A DNA stretch of 64,000 nucleotides. It comes from Parasphingorhabdus marina DSM 22363. GTDB taxonomy: Bacteria > Pseudomonadota > Alphaproteobacteria > Sphingomonadales > Sphingomonadaceae. The translations under genes and the position numbers were made by a program. The DNA lies in the NCBI RefSeq assembly GCF_900128895.1, contig NZ_FSQW01000002.1:372001-436000 (forward strand). Reading direction: 5' to 3'. The notes beneath the pieces are model-generated. The model did no database searches. It was not told the DNA's origin and saw only the letters and a program-made list of their open reading frames with translations. Positions 10,243-19,164 of this stretch are shown one piece after another (position 1 is the first letter of the stretch; every line of letters starts with the position of its first letter).

Positions 10243-11058
10243 TTAGCTCGTTCGGCGCTGATTGAGCACTTCATAGGCCATGACCGCCGACGCGATCGCG
10301 GCATTCAGGCTGTCGGCCTTGCCCATCATCGGCATTTTGACCAGCAGATCGCAATCTTGTTCATAGGCTTCCGGGAGCCCCTGCGCTTCATTGCCAATCA
10401 ACAGAAATGTGGGAGCTTCATAGCGGACGGATTGGTAGTCCTTGTCGGTGTTCAGGCTCGCGCCCACCAGCTGTCCTTCTCCGGCGCGGAGCCATGCCAG
10501 AAATTCCGGCCAGGAAGCCTGGGCGATCTGCTGCGTGAATATGGCGCCCATGCTGGCCCGAACGGCTTCCACCGAAAAGGGATCGACGCAGTCATCGATC
10601 AGAATCAATCCGCCGGCCCCGACCGCATCGCCTGTACGCAATATGGTGCCGAGATTGCCGGGATCCCTCAGTGCCTGGGCAACAAGCCAGATGCCGGAAC
10701 GATCCCGGTCGAGATCAGCAAGTGCGACCGGATGGTCTGCATATATGCCGACAATCGACTGGGGATTGGATTTGCCGGTCAGCTTGCCGATAATGGCTTC
10801 GCTGGTTTCAATAACCTCGCCGCCGTCGGCAAATGTCGCTGCTTCGAGGTCCCGGGCGAGAGGATGCAGTTCGGCGCCCTCCACCACAACCAGCAATTTG
10901 GGTGTTTTCCCCGCCTCCAGCGCTTCGGTCAATATACGCAGGCCTTCAGCCAGAAAATGGCCTTCACGCTTGCGGTGCTTCTTCTCGCGAAGACTTCGGA
11001 GGCGCTTGATGGTGGGATTGGAAAAGCCGGTAATCTGCCGGCGTTCTTGGCTGGGCAT
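10243..11058 (-). CDS. TrmH/SpoU-family RNA 2'-O-methyltransferase
   Basis: 271 residues. The N-terminal substrate-binding domain (ITGFSNPTIKRLRSLREKK) is followed by a SPOUT catalytic domain with the three SpoU motifs: RDPGNLGTILRTGDAVG, LIGNEAQGLPE and KADSLNAAIASAVMAYE. It should methylate a ribose in rRNA or tRNA; the target (23S G2251-like or other) cannot be read from the sequence. It sits 5 bases after HPr at the end of the chvI operon, an odd location for an RNA methyltransferase but one implied by the tight spacing. Confidence 0.9.
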   Translation of the reverse strand: MPSQERRQITGFSNPTIKRLRSLREKKHRKREGHFLAEGLRILTEALEAGKTPKLLVVVEGAELHPLARDLEAATFADGGEVIETSEAIIGKLTGKSNPQSIVGIYADHPVALADLDRDRSGIWLVAQALRDPGNLGTILRTGDAVGAGGLILIDDCVDPFSVEAVRASMGAIFTQQIAQASWPEFLAWLRAGEGQLVGASLNTDKDYQSVRYEAPTFLLIGNEAQGLPEAYEQDCDLLVKMPMMGKADSLNAAIASAVMAYEVLNQRRTS

Positions 11059-11063
11059 GGGAG

Positions 11064-11342
11064 CTAGTCCTCGCCAAACCCGTCAACGACAAGTCCCGCC
11101 AGTTTTTCGAGCGCCGCGTCCGCTTTTTCGCCTTCGACGATGATGTCGACGGTATCGCCCTTGGCGGCGCCCAGCATCATCAGGCCCATGATGGACGTGC
11201 CGGTAACTTCGGTGCCATCCTTGGCCACCCGAACGGTCAGACTGTCAGGCAATTTGCTGACATAGGTCACGAATTTCGCGCTGGCTCTGGCATGTAATCC
11301 GCGGCTGTTGGTGATGGTGACCGTCTTGCGAAATTCGCTCAC
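11064..11342 (-). CDS. ptsH: Phosphocarrier protein HPr
   Basis: 92 residues. The phosphorylated His17 is in NSRGLHARASAKF. The regulatory serine region is intact (Ser50 in GTSIMGLMMLGA), so it can be a substrate for the HPr kinase encoded three genes upstream. In alphaproteobacteria this HPr usually belongs to an incomplete, regulatory phosphotransferase chain rather than to sugar uptake. No EI is in the window. The start overlaps the EIIA stop by 4 bases. Confidence 0.96.
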   Translation of the reverse strand: MSEFRKTVTITNSRGLHARASAKFVTYVSKLPDSLTVRVAKDGTEVTGTSIMGLMMLGAAKGDTVDIIVEGEKADAALEKLAGLVVDGFGED

Positions 11343-11743
11343 CCTTCAGCACCCAATATCTCGGATGCCACGCTGATATATTTCTGACCGGCTTCCTTGG
11401 CCGCGTTGACGGCTTCTTCGACGTCCATGCATTTGCGAGCGCCATCGAGACGAATCAGCATGGGAAGATTCACACCGGCAATGACTTCGATCCTGCCCTT
11501 GTCCATCAGGGAAATGGCCAGATTGGATGGCGTGCCGCCAAACAGGTCGGTGAGCACGATGACCCCGTTGCCCCGGTCCACGCTGGATATGGAGTCGGCG
11601 ATTTCCTGTCGCCGTTCTTCCATGTCGTCATGCGGACCGATACATACCGGCAATATCGCCTTCTGCGGCCCGACGACATGTTCCATTGCGGTGATGAACT
11701 CGACGGCCAGCTGTCCATGAGTCACGAGAACCAAACCGATCAT
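11339..11743 (-). CDS. PTS system EIIA component, mannose type
   Basis: 134 residues. The fold and the phosphorylatable His9 are in MIGLVLVTHGQLAVEF, with LTDLFGGTPSNLA as the second family signature and ANLPM-like GVNLPMLIRL. There is no EIIB or EIIC partner here, which fits a regulatory phospho-acceptor receiving phosphate from HPr. Sits between rapZ (5-base gap) and ptsH (4-base overlap). Confidence 0.95.
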   Translation of the reverse strand: MIGLVLVTHGQLAVEFITAMEHVVGPQKAILPVCIGPHDDMEERRQEIADSISSVDRGNGVIVLTDLFGGTPSNLAISLMDKGRIEVIAGVNLPMLIRLDGARKCMDVEEAVNAAKEAGQKYISVASEILGAEG

Positions 11744-11748
11744 CGCGA

Positions 11749-12684
11749 TTAATTTCCCTTGTTCCCGTTGCCGTTTTGCATTGATTCAAGCGCTTCCATG
11801 GGGCGAGATGCCAGATTGCGATGGGCGACACTGGTCGAAAAGCCGACGGCTTGCAAGTTTTTGCTGAGCGTTTCGGCAACATGTACCGATCTGTGACGTC
11901 CACCCGTACAACCAATGCCAATATTGACATAGGCTTTGCCGGCCGCCTGATATTTGGGAAGCAGAAATTCCAGCATGTCCTGAAATTTTTTCAGAGCTTC
12001 CTCATAGGCAGGATCCTGTCGAATGTACTCCGCCACAGCCTGATCCTGACCAGTCAGGTCTTTCAATTCGGGATCCCAGAACGGGTTGCTCAAAAAGCGA
12101 ACATCGAAAAGCAGATCGATATTGCTGGGAAGGCCGCGGGAAAACCCGAAACTCGTCAGAGTGATGGTCGTGTTGTGGCTGTCGCCCAGCGCAAACTCTT
12201 TCCGGATTTGTTGCTGAAGGGCATTGGCAGATAATCTGCTGGTATCGATCACATGATCCGCCCAGCGGCGGATCGGTTCGAACTGGTTTCGCTCCAGGGC
12301 AATGCCGTCCTTGGCCGGTCGGTCGAGCGCGAGCGGATGCCGACGCCGGGTTTCGGCGTAGCGGCGCTCCAGCTCATCTCCGGCACAATCAAGATACAGC
12401 GTTGAGATCAGGAGACTTTCATTGTGCTGCAAACGCTTGATGCGTTCGATCAACCGGTTGGGATCAAAACCTCTGGTTCGGCTGTCAAAGCCTAGCGCCA
12501 GCGGCGGATCTTCATCGCTGCGAGAGCTGGAGGGCGGAGTTTTAAGCAAGCCCTCGACCAGACGGATCGGGAAATTATCAATTGTTTCCCAACCGATATC
12601 TTCCAGAGTTTTCAGCGCAGTCGATTTTCCCGCTCCGGAAAGACCGGTGATCAGGAGAACCCGTTTTGCATTGTTTGCCGTCAT
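11749..12684 (-). CDS. rapZ: RNase adapter / nucleotide-binding protein RapZ
   Basis: 311 residues. Walker A GLSGAGKST at residues 14-22, then DIGWETIDNFP. The C-terminal domain has the conserved GCTGGRHRSVHVAE. In E. coli RapZ senses glucosamine-6-phosphate and guides RNase E to small RNAs controlling glmS. In alphaproteobacteria the role is less defined, but the gene stays linked to PTS genes as here. The ATG overlaps the hprK stop by 4 bases. Confidence 0.95.
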   Translation of the reverse strand: MTANNAKRVLLITGLSGAGKSTALKTLEDIGWETIDNFPIRLVEGLLKTPPSSSRSDEDPPLALGFDSRTRGFDPNRLIERIKRLQHNESLLISTLYLDCAGDELERRYAETRRRHPLALDRPAKDGIALERNQFEPIRRWADHVIDTSRLSANALQQQIRKEFALGDSHNTTITLTSFGFSRGLPSNIDLLFDVRFLSNPFWDPELKDLTGQDQAVAEYIRQDPAYEEALKKFQDMLEFLLPKYQAAGKAYVNIGIGCTGGRHRSVHVAETLSKNLQAVGFSTSVAHRNLASRPMEALESMQNGNGNKGN

Positions 12685-13124
12685 GACTTGTGTTCCTGCG
12701 CCAGTAGTTGCTGCAGAGCTATCTCAACCTTCAACGGAGCGCTATGCTCAAAAGCGTTTATCGCGACAGTGGGGATATCAACACCTTGAACGGTCTCGAA
12801 TTGCCGGTCCATGGGATAGCGATCGGGCTGCTCGACCAACCGGACCTGCAGGCGCAGCGGCACGTCGGATACATGCTCCATGGAAATTATCCCCAGCGAA
12901 CGAACCTCCAGTTTGCCGGCAATATTTGGTGCCGGTCGTAGCAGCACCCTGTTTTGACTCCGGAGCAACTCCGTCTGATCGTCACTGATCAACCGTGCGC
13001 CGCGATCGATCAGCCGAAGAGCCAGATCAGATTTTCCCGCACCGGATGGGCCCAGGAGGAGCACGCCCTGGTCTTTCATGGCAATCGCCGTCGCATGAAC
13101 GATTTCCGGTTGCCCGCTACTCAT
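12681..13124 (-). CDS. hprK: Short HPr kinase/phosphorylase (C-terminal domain only)
   Basis: 147 residues, about half the length of the Firmicutes enzyme (~310). Only the P-loop kinase domain is present: GPSGAGKS at 25-32, followed by DLALRLIDRGARLISDDQTEL and the signature LEVRSLGIISM. This truncated form is normal in alphaproteobacteria. It phosphorylates the regulatory serine of HPr and also tunes envelope and carbon responses, being encoded next to the ChvG/ChvI two-component system. It overlaps chvG and rapZ by 4 bases at each end. Confidence 0.93.
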   Translation of the reverse strand: MSSGQPEIVHATAIAMKDQGVLLLGPSGAGKSDLALRLIDRGARLISDDQTELLRSQNRVLLRPAPNIAGKLEVRSLGIISMEHVSDVPLRLQVRLVEQPDRYPMDRQFETVQGVDIPTVAINAFEHSAPLKVEIALQQLLAQEHKS

Positions 13125-14734
13125 CTTGGCCTGTCACTGTCAGCTTTGGGTAACCGGATTTCGAAACATGCGCCGGGCATGCCCGCTGGTTTGTCATGGA
13201 CGAGAATTCGGCCTTCATGCCCTTCGACTATGGATTTCGCGATCGCCAGTCCGAGACCACTATGTTTTCCAAAGGCCTCGTCTGCGGGGCGATCCGAATG
13301 GAACCGGGCGAAAATCTTTTCCCGCTGATCCACGGGAATGCCGGGGCCTTCGTCAGAGATTTGAACCACGACGTCCTCCCCGTCAGGGGTCGCAAGAATT
13401 TCAATCAGTCCGCCATCCGGTGAAAAGGAAATCGCATTGTCGATGATATTGGCAAACACTCGCTCCAGGCGGCCATCATCCCCAAACACCATAGCGGCGC
13501 CCTTGCCAGGTCGTGCATATGCAATCTTGATTTTGCTAGAGGCTTCCCGCTGCTCCATCGATGCCAGAAGCTCGTCGAGCATGCGACCAATGTCGACGGG
13601 TTCAAACCGGGTTCGTGCGAGTTCCGCATCGACCCGCGAAGCATCCGAAATGTCGCTGATGAGCCGGTCAATCCGGCGAACATCGTCATTGGCCACGTCA
13701 AGCAGCTGGCGGCGCAGGTCCGCATCATCGACCCGGTCCAGTCCTTCCAGCGCGGAACGGAGGGAGGCGAGGGGGTTTTTGATTTCGTGGCTGACATCGG
13801 CGGCGAAAGCTTCCGTCGCATCAATCCGGTGCCGTAAAGCGCCGCTCATGTCGGACAGGGCGCGCGATAGCTGGCCAATTTCGTCGCGGCGCCCCGGCAT
13901 GCGCGGGATCGCGATTTCCGGTTCTCTGCCGAGCCGGACCCGCACGGCCGCGCGGGCGAGCTTGCGAATGGGCCGCACTATCGTACGGGCGAGGAACAGC
14001 GATAACAGAATCGAAACCAGAGCTGCGGCGATAATCACAAGAACAACACTACTGCGTTCGGCCCGGACAATGCGGGTAATGTCCCTGGCATTGCTGGTGA
14101 GAAGGACGGTGTTGCCATCCCCGTTTCCAGTTCGGGGCAACGGGGCTCCGGCGATGATGACCGGCGTCCGGTCCGGAGCGAGGCGCACATTGCTGACCGG
14201 TCCACTGACTGGAGTCAGATCGCGCAATTCCGGCCATGCCTCGCCGGTATCTGGTGTCGGTTCGGTATAACTCCCAAGGGGTTCCGTGAGCACCACAAAC
14301 TCGATGGCCTTGTCGAGAAGGCGGGCAATATCCTTGCGAAGAGGCTGGGTGTCCGGATCAATAAACTCATAGGCCGGTTCTGCCAGCAGGAAACTGTCGA
14401 TGACTTTAATGCCGTTGCCGTCATAGATACGGATCCGGTTTCTCAAATGTGTGGCCAGCTGAACCACCAGTTTTCGCTGTTCCGTGTCGGACCGGTCAAC
14501 CAGGGCATCCCCGATGATCAGCAATTGCAATTCCGCCTGTGCCAACCGTTCTTCGGTCAGCCGGTCGCGATAATTGTTGAGATAGAACAGGCTGCCAGCA
14601 AGCAGAGCGATGGCAAGAATATTGACGGCCAGAATGCGCGTGGTCAGCGATAGCCTGCGGGACCACTGTAATGAGAGATCGGAAGAATCGGGATCGACGG
14701 GAGGCTTATTCGGTGTAGCGATAGCCTGCTCCAT
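13121..14734 (-). CDS. chvG: Sensor histidine kinase ChvG
   Basis: 537 residues from the ATG at 14734. Two membrane helices (about residues 31-50 and 225-250) flank a periplasmic stimulus-sensing domain. A HAMP region ([16 protein letters not shown]) follows, then the phospho-acceptor His316 in [15 protein letters not shown] and an ATPase domain with [18 protein letters not shown] and [14 protein letters not shown]. An ATG 34 codons further upstream lies deep within chvI, so 14734 is preferred; it still overlaps chvI by 29 bases. ChvG senses acid or envelope stress in Agrobacterium and Sinorhizobium (there ExoS). Confidence 0.93.
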   Translation of the reverse strand: MEQAIATPNKPPVDPDSSDLSLQWSRRLSLTTRILAVNILAIALLAGSLFYLNNYRDRLTEERLAQAELQLLIIGDALVDRSDTEQRKLVVQLATHLRNRIRIYDGNGIKVIDSFLLAEPAYEFIDPDTQPLRKDIARLLDKAIEFVVLTEPLGSYTEPTPDTGEAWPELRDLTPVSGPVSNVRLAPDRTPVIIAGAPLPRTGNGDGNTVLLTSNARDITRIVRAERSSVVLVIIAAALVSILLSLFLARTIVRPIRKLARAAVRVRLGREPEIAIPRMPGRRDEIGQLSRALSDMSGALRHRIDATEAFAADVSHEIKNPLASLRSALEGLDRVDDADLRRQLLDVANDDVRRIDRLISDISDASRVDAELARTRFEPVDIGRMLDELLASMEQREASSKIKIAYARPGKGAAMVFGDDGRLERVFANIIDNAISFSPDGGLIEILATPDGEDVVVQISDEGPGIPVDQREKIFARFHSDRPADEAFGKHSGLGLAIAKSIVEGHEGRILVHDKPAGMPGACFEIRLPKADSDRPR

Positions 14735-15410
14735 AGAGCGTGTCGATGGCATCAAAATCGGGATCGACTTCCCGGAATTTTCGCCGCAGCCTTTTGATAT
14801 GACTGTCGATCGTCCGGTCGTCGACGTAGACGTCATCCTGATAGGCGGCGTCCATCAGCTGATTGCGGCTTTTCACCACACCCGGCCGATTGGCCAGGGT
14901 TTCGAGGATCATGAACTCCGTCACCGTGAGGGTGACATTATCCCCTTTCCAGGTCACGACATGGCGGGCAGGATCCATGTTCAGTTCCCCCCGCACCAGC
15001 GGTTCCATGCCTTCGACCTCCTGGTCCTGATTGGCGTCACGCGTCAATTCCAGCCGGCGCAGAATGGATTTCACCCGGGCAATCAGGAGGCGTTGGGAAA
15101 AAGGCTTTTTGATATAGTCATCCGCGCCCATCGCCAATCCGAGTGCTTCGTCGAGCTCTTCATCCTTCGACGTCAGAAATATCACGGGCAAATTGCTTTT
15201 TTCCCGGACCCGGCGGAGCAGTTCGAGACCATCCATTTTGGGCATCTTGATATCAAAAATCCCGAGATCGGGAGGATTGTCGACAATGGCCTGCAATGCC
15301 GCCTCACTGTCGGAATAGACGCGCGTAACATAGCCTTCTGCCTGCATGGCAATTGATACCGAAGTCAGTATGTTCCGGTCATCATCAACAAGAGCAATGC
15401 TGGCGGCCAT
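14706..15410 (-). CDS. chvI: Response regulator ChvI
   Basis: 234 residues. The receiver domain has Asp9-10-11 (VDDDRN), phospho-acceptor Asp53 ([11 protein letters not shown]) and the KKPF lysine. The output domain is OmpR/PhoB-type winged helix ([35 protein letters not shown]). First gene of the operon running through chvG, hprK, rapZ, EIIA and HPr to the TrmH methyltransferase. Divergent from pckA with 239 bases between, so it may regulate both; this linkage is widely conserved in alphaproteobacteria. Confidence 0.95.
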   Translation of the reverse strand: MAASIALVDDDRNILTSVSIAMQAEGYVTRVYSDSEAALQAIVDNPPDLGIFDIKMPKMDGLELLRRVREKSNLPVIFLTSKDEELDEALGLAMGADDYIKKPFSQRLLIARVKSILRRLELTRDANQDQEVEGMEPLVRGELNMDPARHVVTWKGDNVTLTVTEFMILETLANRPGVVKSRNQLMDAAYQDDVYVDDRTIDSHIKRLRRKFREVDPDFDAIDTLYGAGYRYTE

Positions 15411-15499
15411 GGTCTATGGTATCCTTTGCAAACAATGAGCAGTGACCTAGCGCTTGTCTCCGCGCCTTACAATACAGGATGTTGGGGTTGGCTTTCCGC

Positions 15500-15537
15500 T
15501 ATTTTGGACAAATACTACCAGATATGTCATATTTTGG
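15500..15537. promoter_or_regulatory. Direct repeat TATTTTGG in the chvI-pckA intergenic region
   Basis: The octamer TATTTTGG occurs at 15500-15507 and again at 15530-15537, a centre-to-centre distance of 30 bases, close to three helical turns, in an AT-rich patch of the 239-base space between chvI and pckA. It could be a pair of protein-binding half sites (ChvI or a gluconeogenesis regulator) or chance. No clear sigma70 -35/-10 pair could be assigned. Confidence 0.3.
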
Positions 15538-15649
15538 GGCGCTTTCGGTTTTAGATATTTGACCGAATCGATCTGGTTCGATACGCGCCACTCCAAATCC
15601 GTTTCAAACGGGATTCAGCCAGACCCGAATTCAACCTAGGGGAATTATC

Positions 15650-17245
15650 GTGCCACAAGTTTCGTCTGTAACCTTGAACGACCAGGGCTTTGCCACAGAA
15701 GCAGAGCAACACTGGAATCTTGGCTCTCCGGCGCTGATCGAAGCCGCTGTTTCTCGAGGTGAAGGACATCTGGCAAAAGATGGCCCGCTGGTGGTCGAGA
15801 CAGGTCAGCACACAGGCCGTTCCGCCAATGACAAATTTATCGTTCGTGATGACGAGACCGAAAGCACAGTCTGGTGGGGCAAAACCAACAAGGGCATGAC
15901 GCCGGAACATTTTGCAGCATTGAAAGAAGACTTTCTCGCTGCACTTGGCGACAAGGAAACACTGTTTGTCCAGGATCTGTTTGGCGGGTCCCAGCCGGAG
16001 CACCGCGTGAATGTGCGGGTCATCAACGAACTGGCCTGGCACAATTTGTTCATCCGAACCATGCTGGTGCGACCCACCGCAGAAGAGCAGGGCGCTTTTG
16101 AACCGGAATATACGATTATCGACTTGCCCAGCTTTCGGGCGGATCCGGAACGGCACGGAACACGTAGTGAAACCGTGATCGCGGTCAATCTGTCCGAAAA
16201 GCTGATTCTCATCGGCGGAACCGCCTATGCGGGTGAAATGAAGAAGTCCGTCTTCGGGCTGCTGAACTATTTGCTGCCGCTGGATTCCGTCATGCCGATG
16301 CACTGTTCGGCCAATATGGGACCTGAAGGCGATACCGCCGTATTTTTCGGCCTCTCCGGAACCGGCAAGACCACTTTGTCGGCTGATGCCAGCCGGACAC
16401 TTATCGGCGATGACGAGCATGGATGGTCGGATACCGCCGTATTCAATTTTGAGGGCGGTTGCTATGCGAAGATGATCCGTCTTTCCGAAGAAGCCGAGCC
16501 GGAAATTTACGCCACCACCCGGCGCTTCGGAACGGTTCTGGAAAATGTGGTCATGGATCCGGAAACACGGGAACTCGACCTGGATGATGGAAGCAAAGCG
16601 GAGAATACGCGCGGCGCCTATCCGATCGATTTTATTCCCAACACGTCCGAAAAGAATATGGGGCCAGTTCCCAAGAATATTATCATGCTGACCGCAGATG
16701 CGTTCGGCGTGTTGCCTCCGATTTCGCGGCTGACGCCGGAGCAGGCGATGTATCATTTCCTTTCGGGTTACACGGCCAAGGTGGCCGGCACGGAAATCGG
16801 TGTAACGGAACCCGAAGCCACCTTCTCAACCTGTTTTGGCGCGCCCTTCATGCCGCGTCATCCGTCGGTTTATGGCAATCTGCTCAAGGAACGCATTGCA
16901 AAAGGCGGGGTGAAGTGCTGGCTGGTCAACACGGGCTGGACCGGTGGCAAATATGGCGAAGGCAGCCGCATGCCCATCAAGGCAACCCGGGCGCTGCTCA
17001 ATGCTGCCCTCGACGGAAGCCTCAACAATGAGGAATTCCGGATCGACGACAATTTCGGTTTTGAAGTTCCGGTTGCCGTGCCTGGCGTTGATACCGCAAT
17101 TCTTGATCCCCGTTCCACCTGGTCAGACAAGGCAGCTTATGACGAAACTGCCCAGAAACTTGTCGGCTTGTTCATTAACAATTTTGAGCAATTTGCCGAA
17201 CATGTGGATCAGAATGTCAGGGAAGCCGCACCAAATGCGGCCTGA
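15650..17245 (+). CDS. pckA: Phosphoenolpyruvate carboxykinase (ATP)
   Basis: 531 residues, GTG start preceded by TAGGGGAA. Converts oxaloacetate plus ATP to PEP and CO2, the entry to gluconeogenesis. The kinase loop is GLSGTGKTT at 234-242. Other family blocks are [18 protein letters not shown] with the metal-binding aspartates, and [15 protein letters not shown] near the C-terminus. Its position divergent from chvI/hprK is the classical alphaproteobacterial arrangement linking carbon flux with the PTS-like chain. The last 37 bases overlap the 3' end of a minus-strand gene. Pyruvate phosphate dikinase at 51587 is another PEP-forming enzyme in the window. Confidence 0.97.
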   Translation: MPQVSSVTLNDQGFATEAEQHWNLGSPALIEAAVSRGEGHLAKDGPLVVETGQHTGRSANDKFIVRDDETESTVWWGKTNKGMTPEHFAALKEDFLAALGDKETLFVQDLFGGSQPEHRVNVRVINELAWHNLFIRTMLVRPTAEEQGAFEPEYTIIDLPSFRADPERHGTRSETVIAVNLSEKLILIGGTAYAGEMKKSVFGLLNYLLPLDSVMPMHCSANMGPEGDTAVFFGLSGTGKTTLSADASRTLIGDDEHGWSDTAVFNFEGGCYAKMIRLSEEAEPEIYATTRRFGTVLENVVMDPETRELDLDDGSKAENTRGAYPIDFIPNTSEKNMGPVPKNIIMLTADAFGVLPPISRLTPEQAMYHFLSGYTAKVAGTEIGVTEPEATFSTCFGAPFMPRHPSVYGNLLKERIAKGGVKCWLVNTGWTGGKYGEGSRMPIKATRALLNAALDGSLNNEEFRIDDNFGFEVPVAVPGVDTAILDPRSTWSDKAAYDETAQKLVGLFINNFEQFAEHVDQNVREAAPNAA

Positions 17246-18033
17246 TCTGCCGGAATTTCGATTTGAGACGGGGTCAGCTCCGAATAGCTGATCTCGAGCA
17301 CTGCGCCATCTCTGTGGCACCCCGTAAGCTGTGCATTCTGCGGGGCGTTCAGCAATAGCTCGGAATCGCGGGTCACATTGTCTCCGCATCGGAGTGCGCC
17401 TGTGATCTTCAGAAAATGCGCCATCCATTCCCGCGCACTTTGTTGGGCTGGAAAGAGGGTACGTATTTCGGTGCCTGAAAAATAATGCAGACCTCGCGTC
17501 TCAAAGCGCCCGTTGCCCGGTTCGTGCAAGCCAATCTGAACAATGGTGGGGAATATGTGACCCGCTACATAATGATCCACCGCTTCCGAGAAATGCGCGA
17601 AATCCACATGGAGTTTTGCCGGACGCCAGAAAACACCCGTTGCCCCGAGTTCGTGACCAATAGTGCGCGCGATCGAAAGCAAGACCATGTTGATGGGTTC
17701 CAGGTGCTTCCCGCCAACCAGATGTTGTCCCAGTGCGATGCCGACAGCTGGGCAGTCAGAGTGGATTCTCGATGTAAAAAGATTATTGATTTCGCGATCA
17801 CGGCCCATGTCCCGGGTACAGTCGACGCTTAATCGGAAAACCATCCCATCACAGACGACTTCTCGAAACAAAGCCGCTCTTTCATTTCTGGGTCGGGAGG
17901 ATTTGGGTCGAGCCGTATCCCGGACAATGGAGATTTTGTCGAGATCAACATCGACATCTTGCCGGCACAGGATCAATAAAACCGGGACATGACAATGTGT
18001 TTCGTCCCAGTTGCTATCGACAGCTTTGCTCAT
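17209..18033 (-). CDS. Unknown protein, possibly DUF4261-like
   Basis: 274 residues, no firm family assignment. Segments such as [20 protein letters not shown] and [17 protein letters not shown], followed by [19 protein letters not shown], resemble the layout of DUF4261 proteins (a GAxGVxW block, a GLxxFxxxEI block, then a GDxxxxD block), but this is memory-based and tentative. No signal peptide or membrane helix. Four of the seven cysteines lie in the first 110 residues. It converges on pckA and shares 37 bases with its 3' end; the nearest upstream gene is divergent. Confidence 0.65.
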   Translation of the reverse strand: MSKAVDSNWDETHCHVPVLLILCRQDVDVDLDKISIVRDTARPKSSRPRNERAALFREVVCDGMVFRLSVDCTRDMGRDREINNLFTSRIHSDCPAVGIALGQHLVGGKHLEPINMVLLSIARTIGHELGATGVFWRPAKLHVDFAHFSEAVDHYVAGHIFPTIVQIGLHEPGNGRFETRGLHYFSGTEIRTLFPAQQSAREWMAHFLKITGALRCGDNVTRDSELLLNAPQNAQLTGCHRDGAVLEISYSELTPSQIEIPADQAAFGAASLTF

Positions 18034-18151
18034 GCTGCAAAAATAGCCGAGGTCGCTGCGGCTCCCTAATGCATATTGTCTGGATATTGTCGTGGGATCG
18101 CCTTGAAATCTGCGGTAGGGGCAGGCAATAACTGACTGGAAGGAGCAAGCT

Positions 18152-18346
18152 TTGGCTGACTGGGTATTATCAGTATTGATGCTGGCAGGCGCTGCACTTC
18201 TGGGCGGCGGTATCTATCTTCTGGTCAAGGGACAGAACCGCAAGCAGGGCTGGCTGATGCTGCTGGCGTCAGCGGTGATGTTCATGAACGTCGTGATCTG
18301 GACCATCCCGACCCCGAATGAGGCCGCGTCAACGGAAAACCGGTAA
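18152..18346 (+). CDS. Small two-helix membrane protein
   Basis: 64 residues, TTG start with a good AAGGAGC eight bases upstream. Two hydrophobic helices, residues ~4-24 (VLSVLMLAGAALLGGGIYLL) and ~34-51 (LMLLASAVMFMNVVIW), joined by a basic turn GQNRKQG, with a polar C-tail. Function unknown. The ribosome-binding site and clean amphiphilic pattern argue for a real gene. It converges on the hydrolase gene 20 bases downstream. Confidence 0.6.
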   Translation: MADWVLSVLMLAGAALLGGGIYLLVKGQNRKQGWLMLLASAVMFMNVVIWTIPTPNEAASTENR

Positions 18347-18365
18347 AACGCGACTTTCTAGGAAG

Positions 18366-19022
18366 TTATTTAATTGGCGAGTCCGGTGCGAGGCGCATGT
18401 CGAGATAATTGTCGACAGAGCCCATCAGCAATTCCATTTCATTCTCGTAAAAATGATTGGCGCGCGGTATTTCATCATGATGGATGGTGATGTGTTTCTG
18501 GGTCCGCAATTTGTCGACCAGCTTCTGGACCGCACTCGGTGTGACAACTTCGTCATTCACGCCCTGAATGATGATCCCGGACGAGGGGCAGGGAGCGAGG
18601 AAGTTGAAATCATACATGTTGGCAGGTGGCGAAACCGAGATAAAACCCCGAATTTCCGGACGACGCATCAGCAATTGCATCCCGATCCACGCGCCAAAAC
18701 TGTAGCCGGCGATCCAGGTCGTTTGCGCCTCGGGGTGAAAACTCTGTACCCAGTCGAGAGCTGCCGCGGCATCGGACAATTCGCCGATGCCATTGTCAAA
18801 TGTGCCCTGGGATCGACCAACACCACGAAAATTGAATCGCAGCGTGGCGAAGCCGCGTTTAACGAACGTCTTGTACATTTCCTGAGTGATCCGGTCGTTC
18901 ATCGTGCCGCCAGCCTGGGGGTGAGGATGCAGGATCATGGCGACAGGTGCGCGTTCGCGAGGGGGAGGGCTGAACCGTCCCTCAAGTCGTCCTTCAGGTC
19001 CGGTAAAAATTACGTCAGGCAT
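18366..19022 (-). CDS. Alpha/beta hydrolase
   Basis: 218 residues, a compact alpha/beta hydrolase. The oxyanion region is LHPHPQAGGTMND, the strand-loop FNFRGVGRSQGTFD follows, and the nucleophile is the serine of GYSFGAW. A late aspartate (GVNDEVV) and histidine (RANHFY) complete a likely triad. This dienelactone-hydrolase-like group is widespread in alphaproteobacteria with unknown substrate. No signal peptide, so probably cytoplasmic. Divergent from the cysteine desulfurase operon with about 140 bases between. Confidence 0.85.
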   Translation of the reverse strand: MPDVIFTGPEGRLEGRFSPPPRERAPVAMILHPHPQAGGTMNDRITQEMYKTFVKRGFATLRFNFRGVGRSQGTFDNGIGELSDAAAALDWVQSFHPEAQTTWIAGYSFGAWIGMQLLMRRPEIRGFISVSPPANMYDFNFLAPCPSSGIIIQGVNDEVVTPSAVQKLVDKLRTQKHITIHHDEIPRANHFYENEMELLMGSVDNYLDMRLAPDSPIK

Positions 19023-19164
19023 GTGTTTTTCAATTCTGTAATCAGAGTGTACTGAGTGGCGACAAAAATGCAGATAAGCTTTTGCGCTGGCTGAAGCGCC
19101 TATATAGAGATAGTCAGCAAATCCGCAACTCTATCCGACACACATAAAGGTTTTGTCCCCGGGC

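Noticed and set aside
15551-16756. 401-residue open frame antisense to pckA
   Set aside because: Composition rich in His/Arg/Gly as expected from the opposite strand of pckA; shadow.
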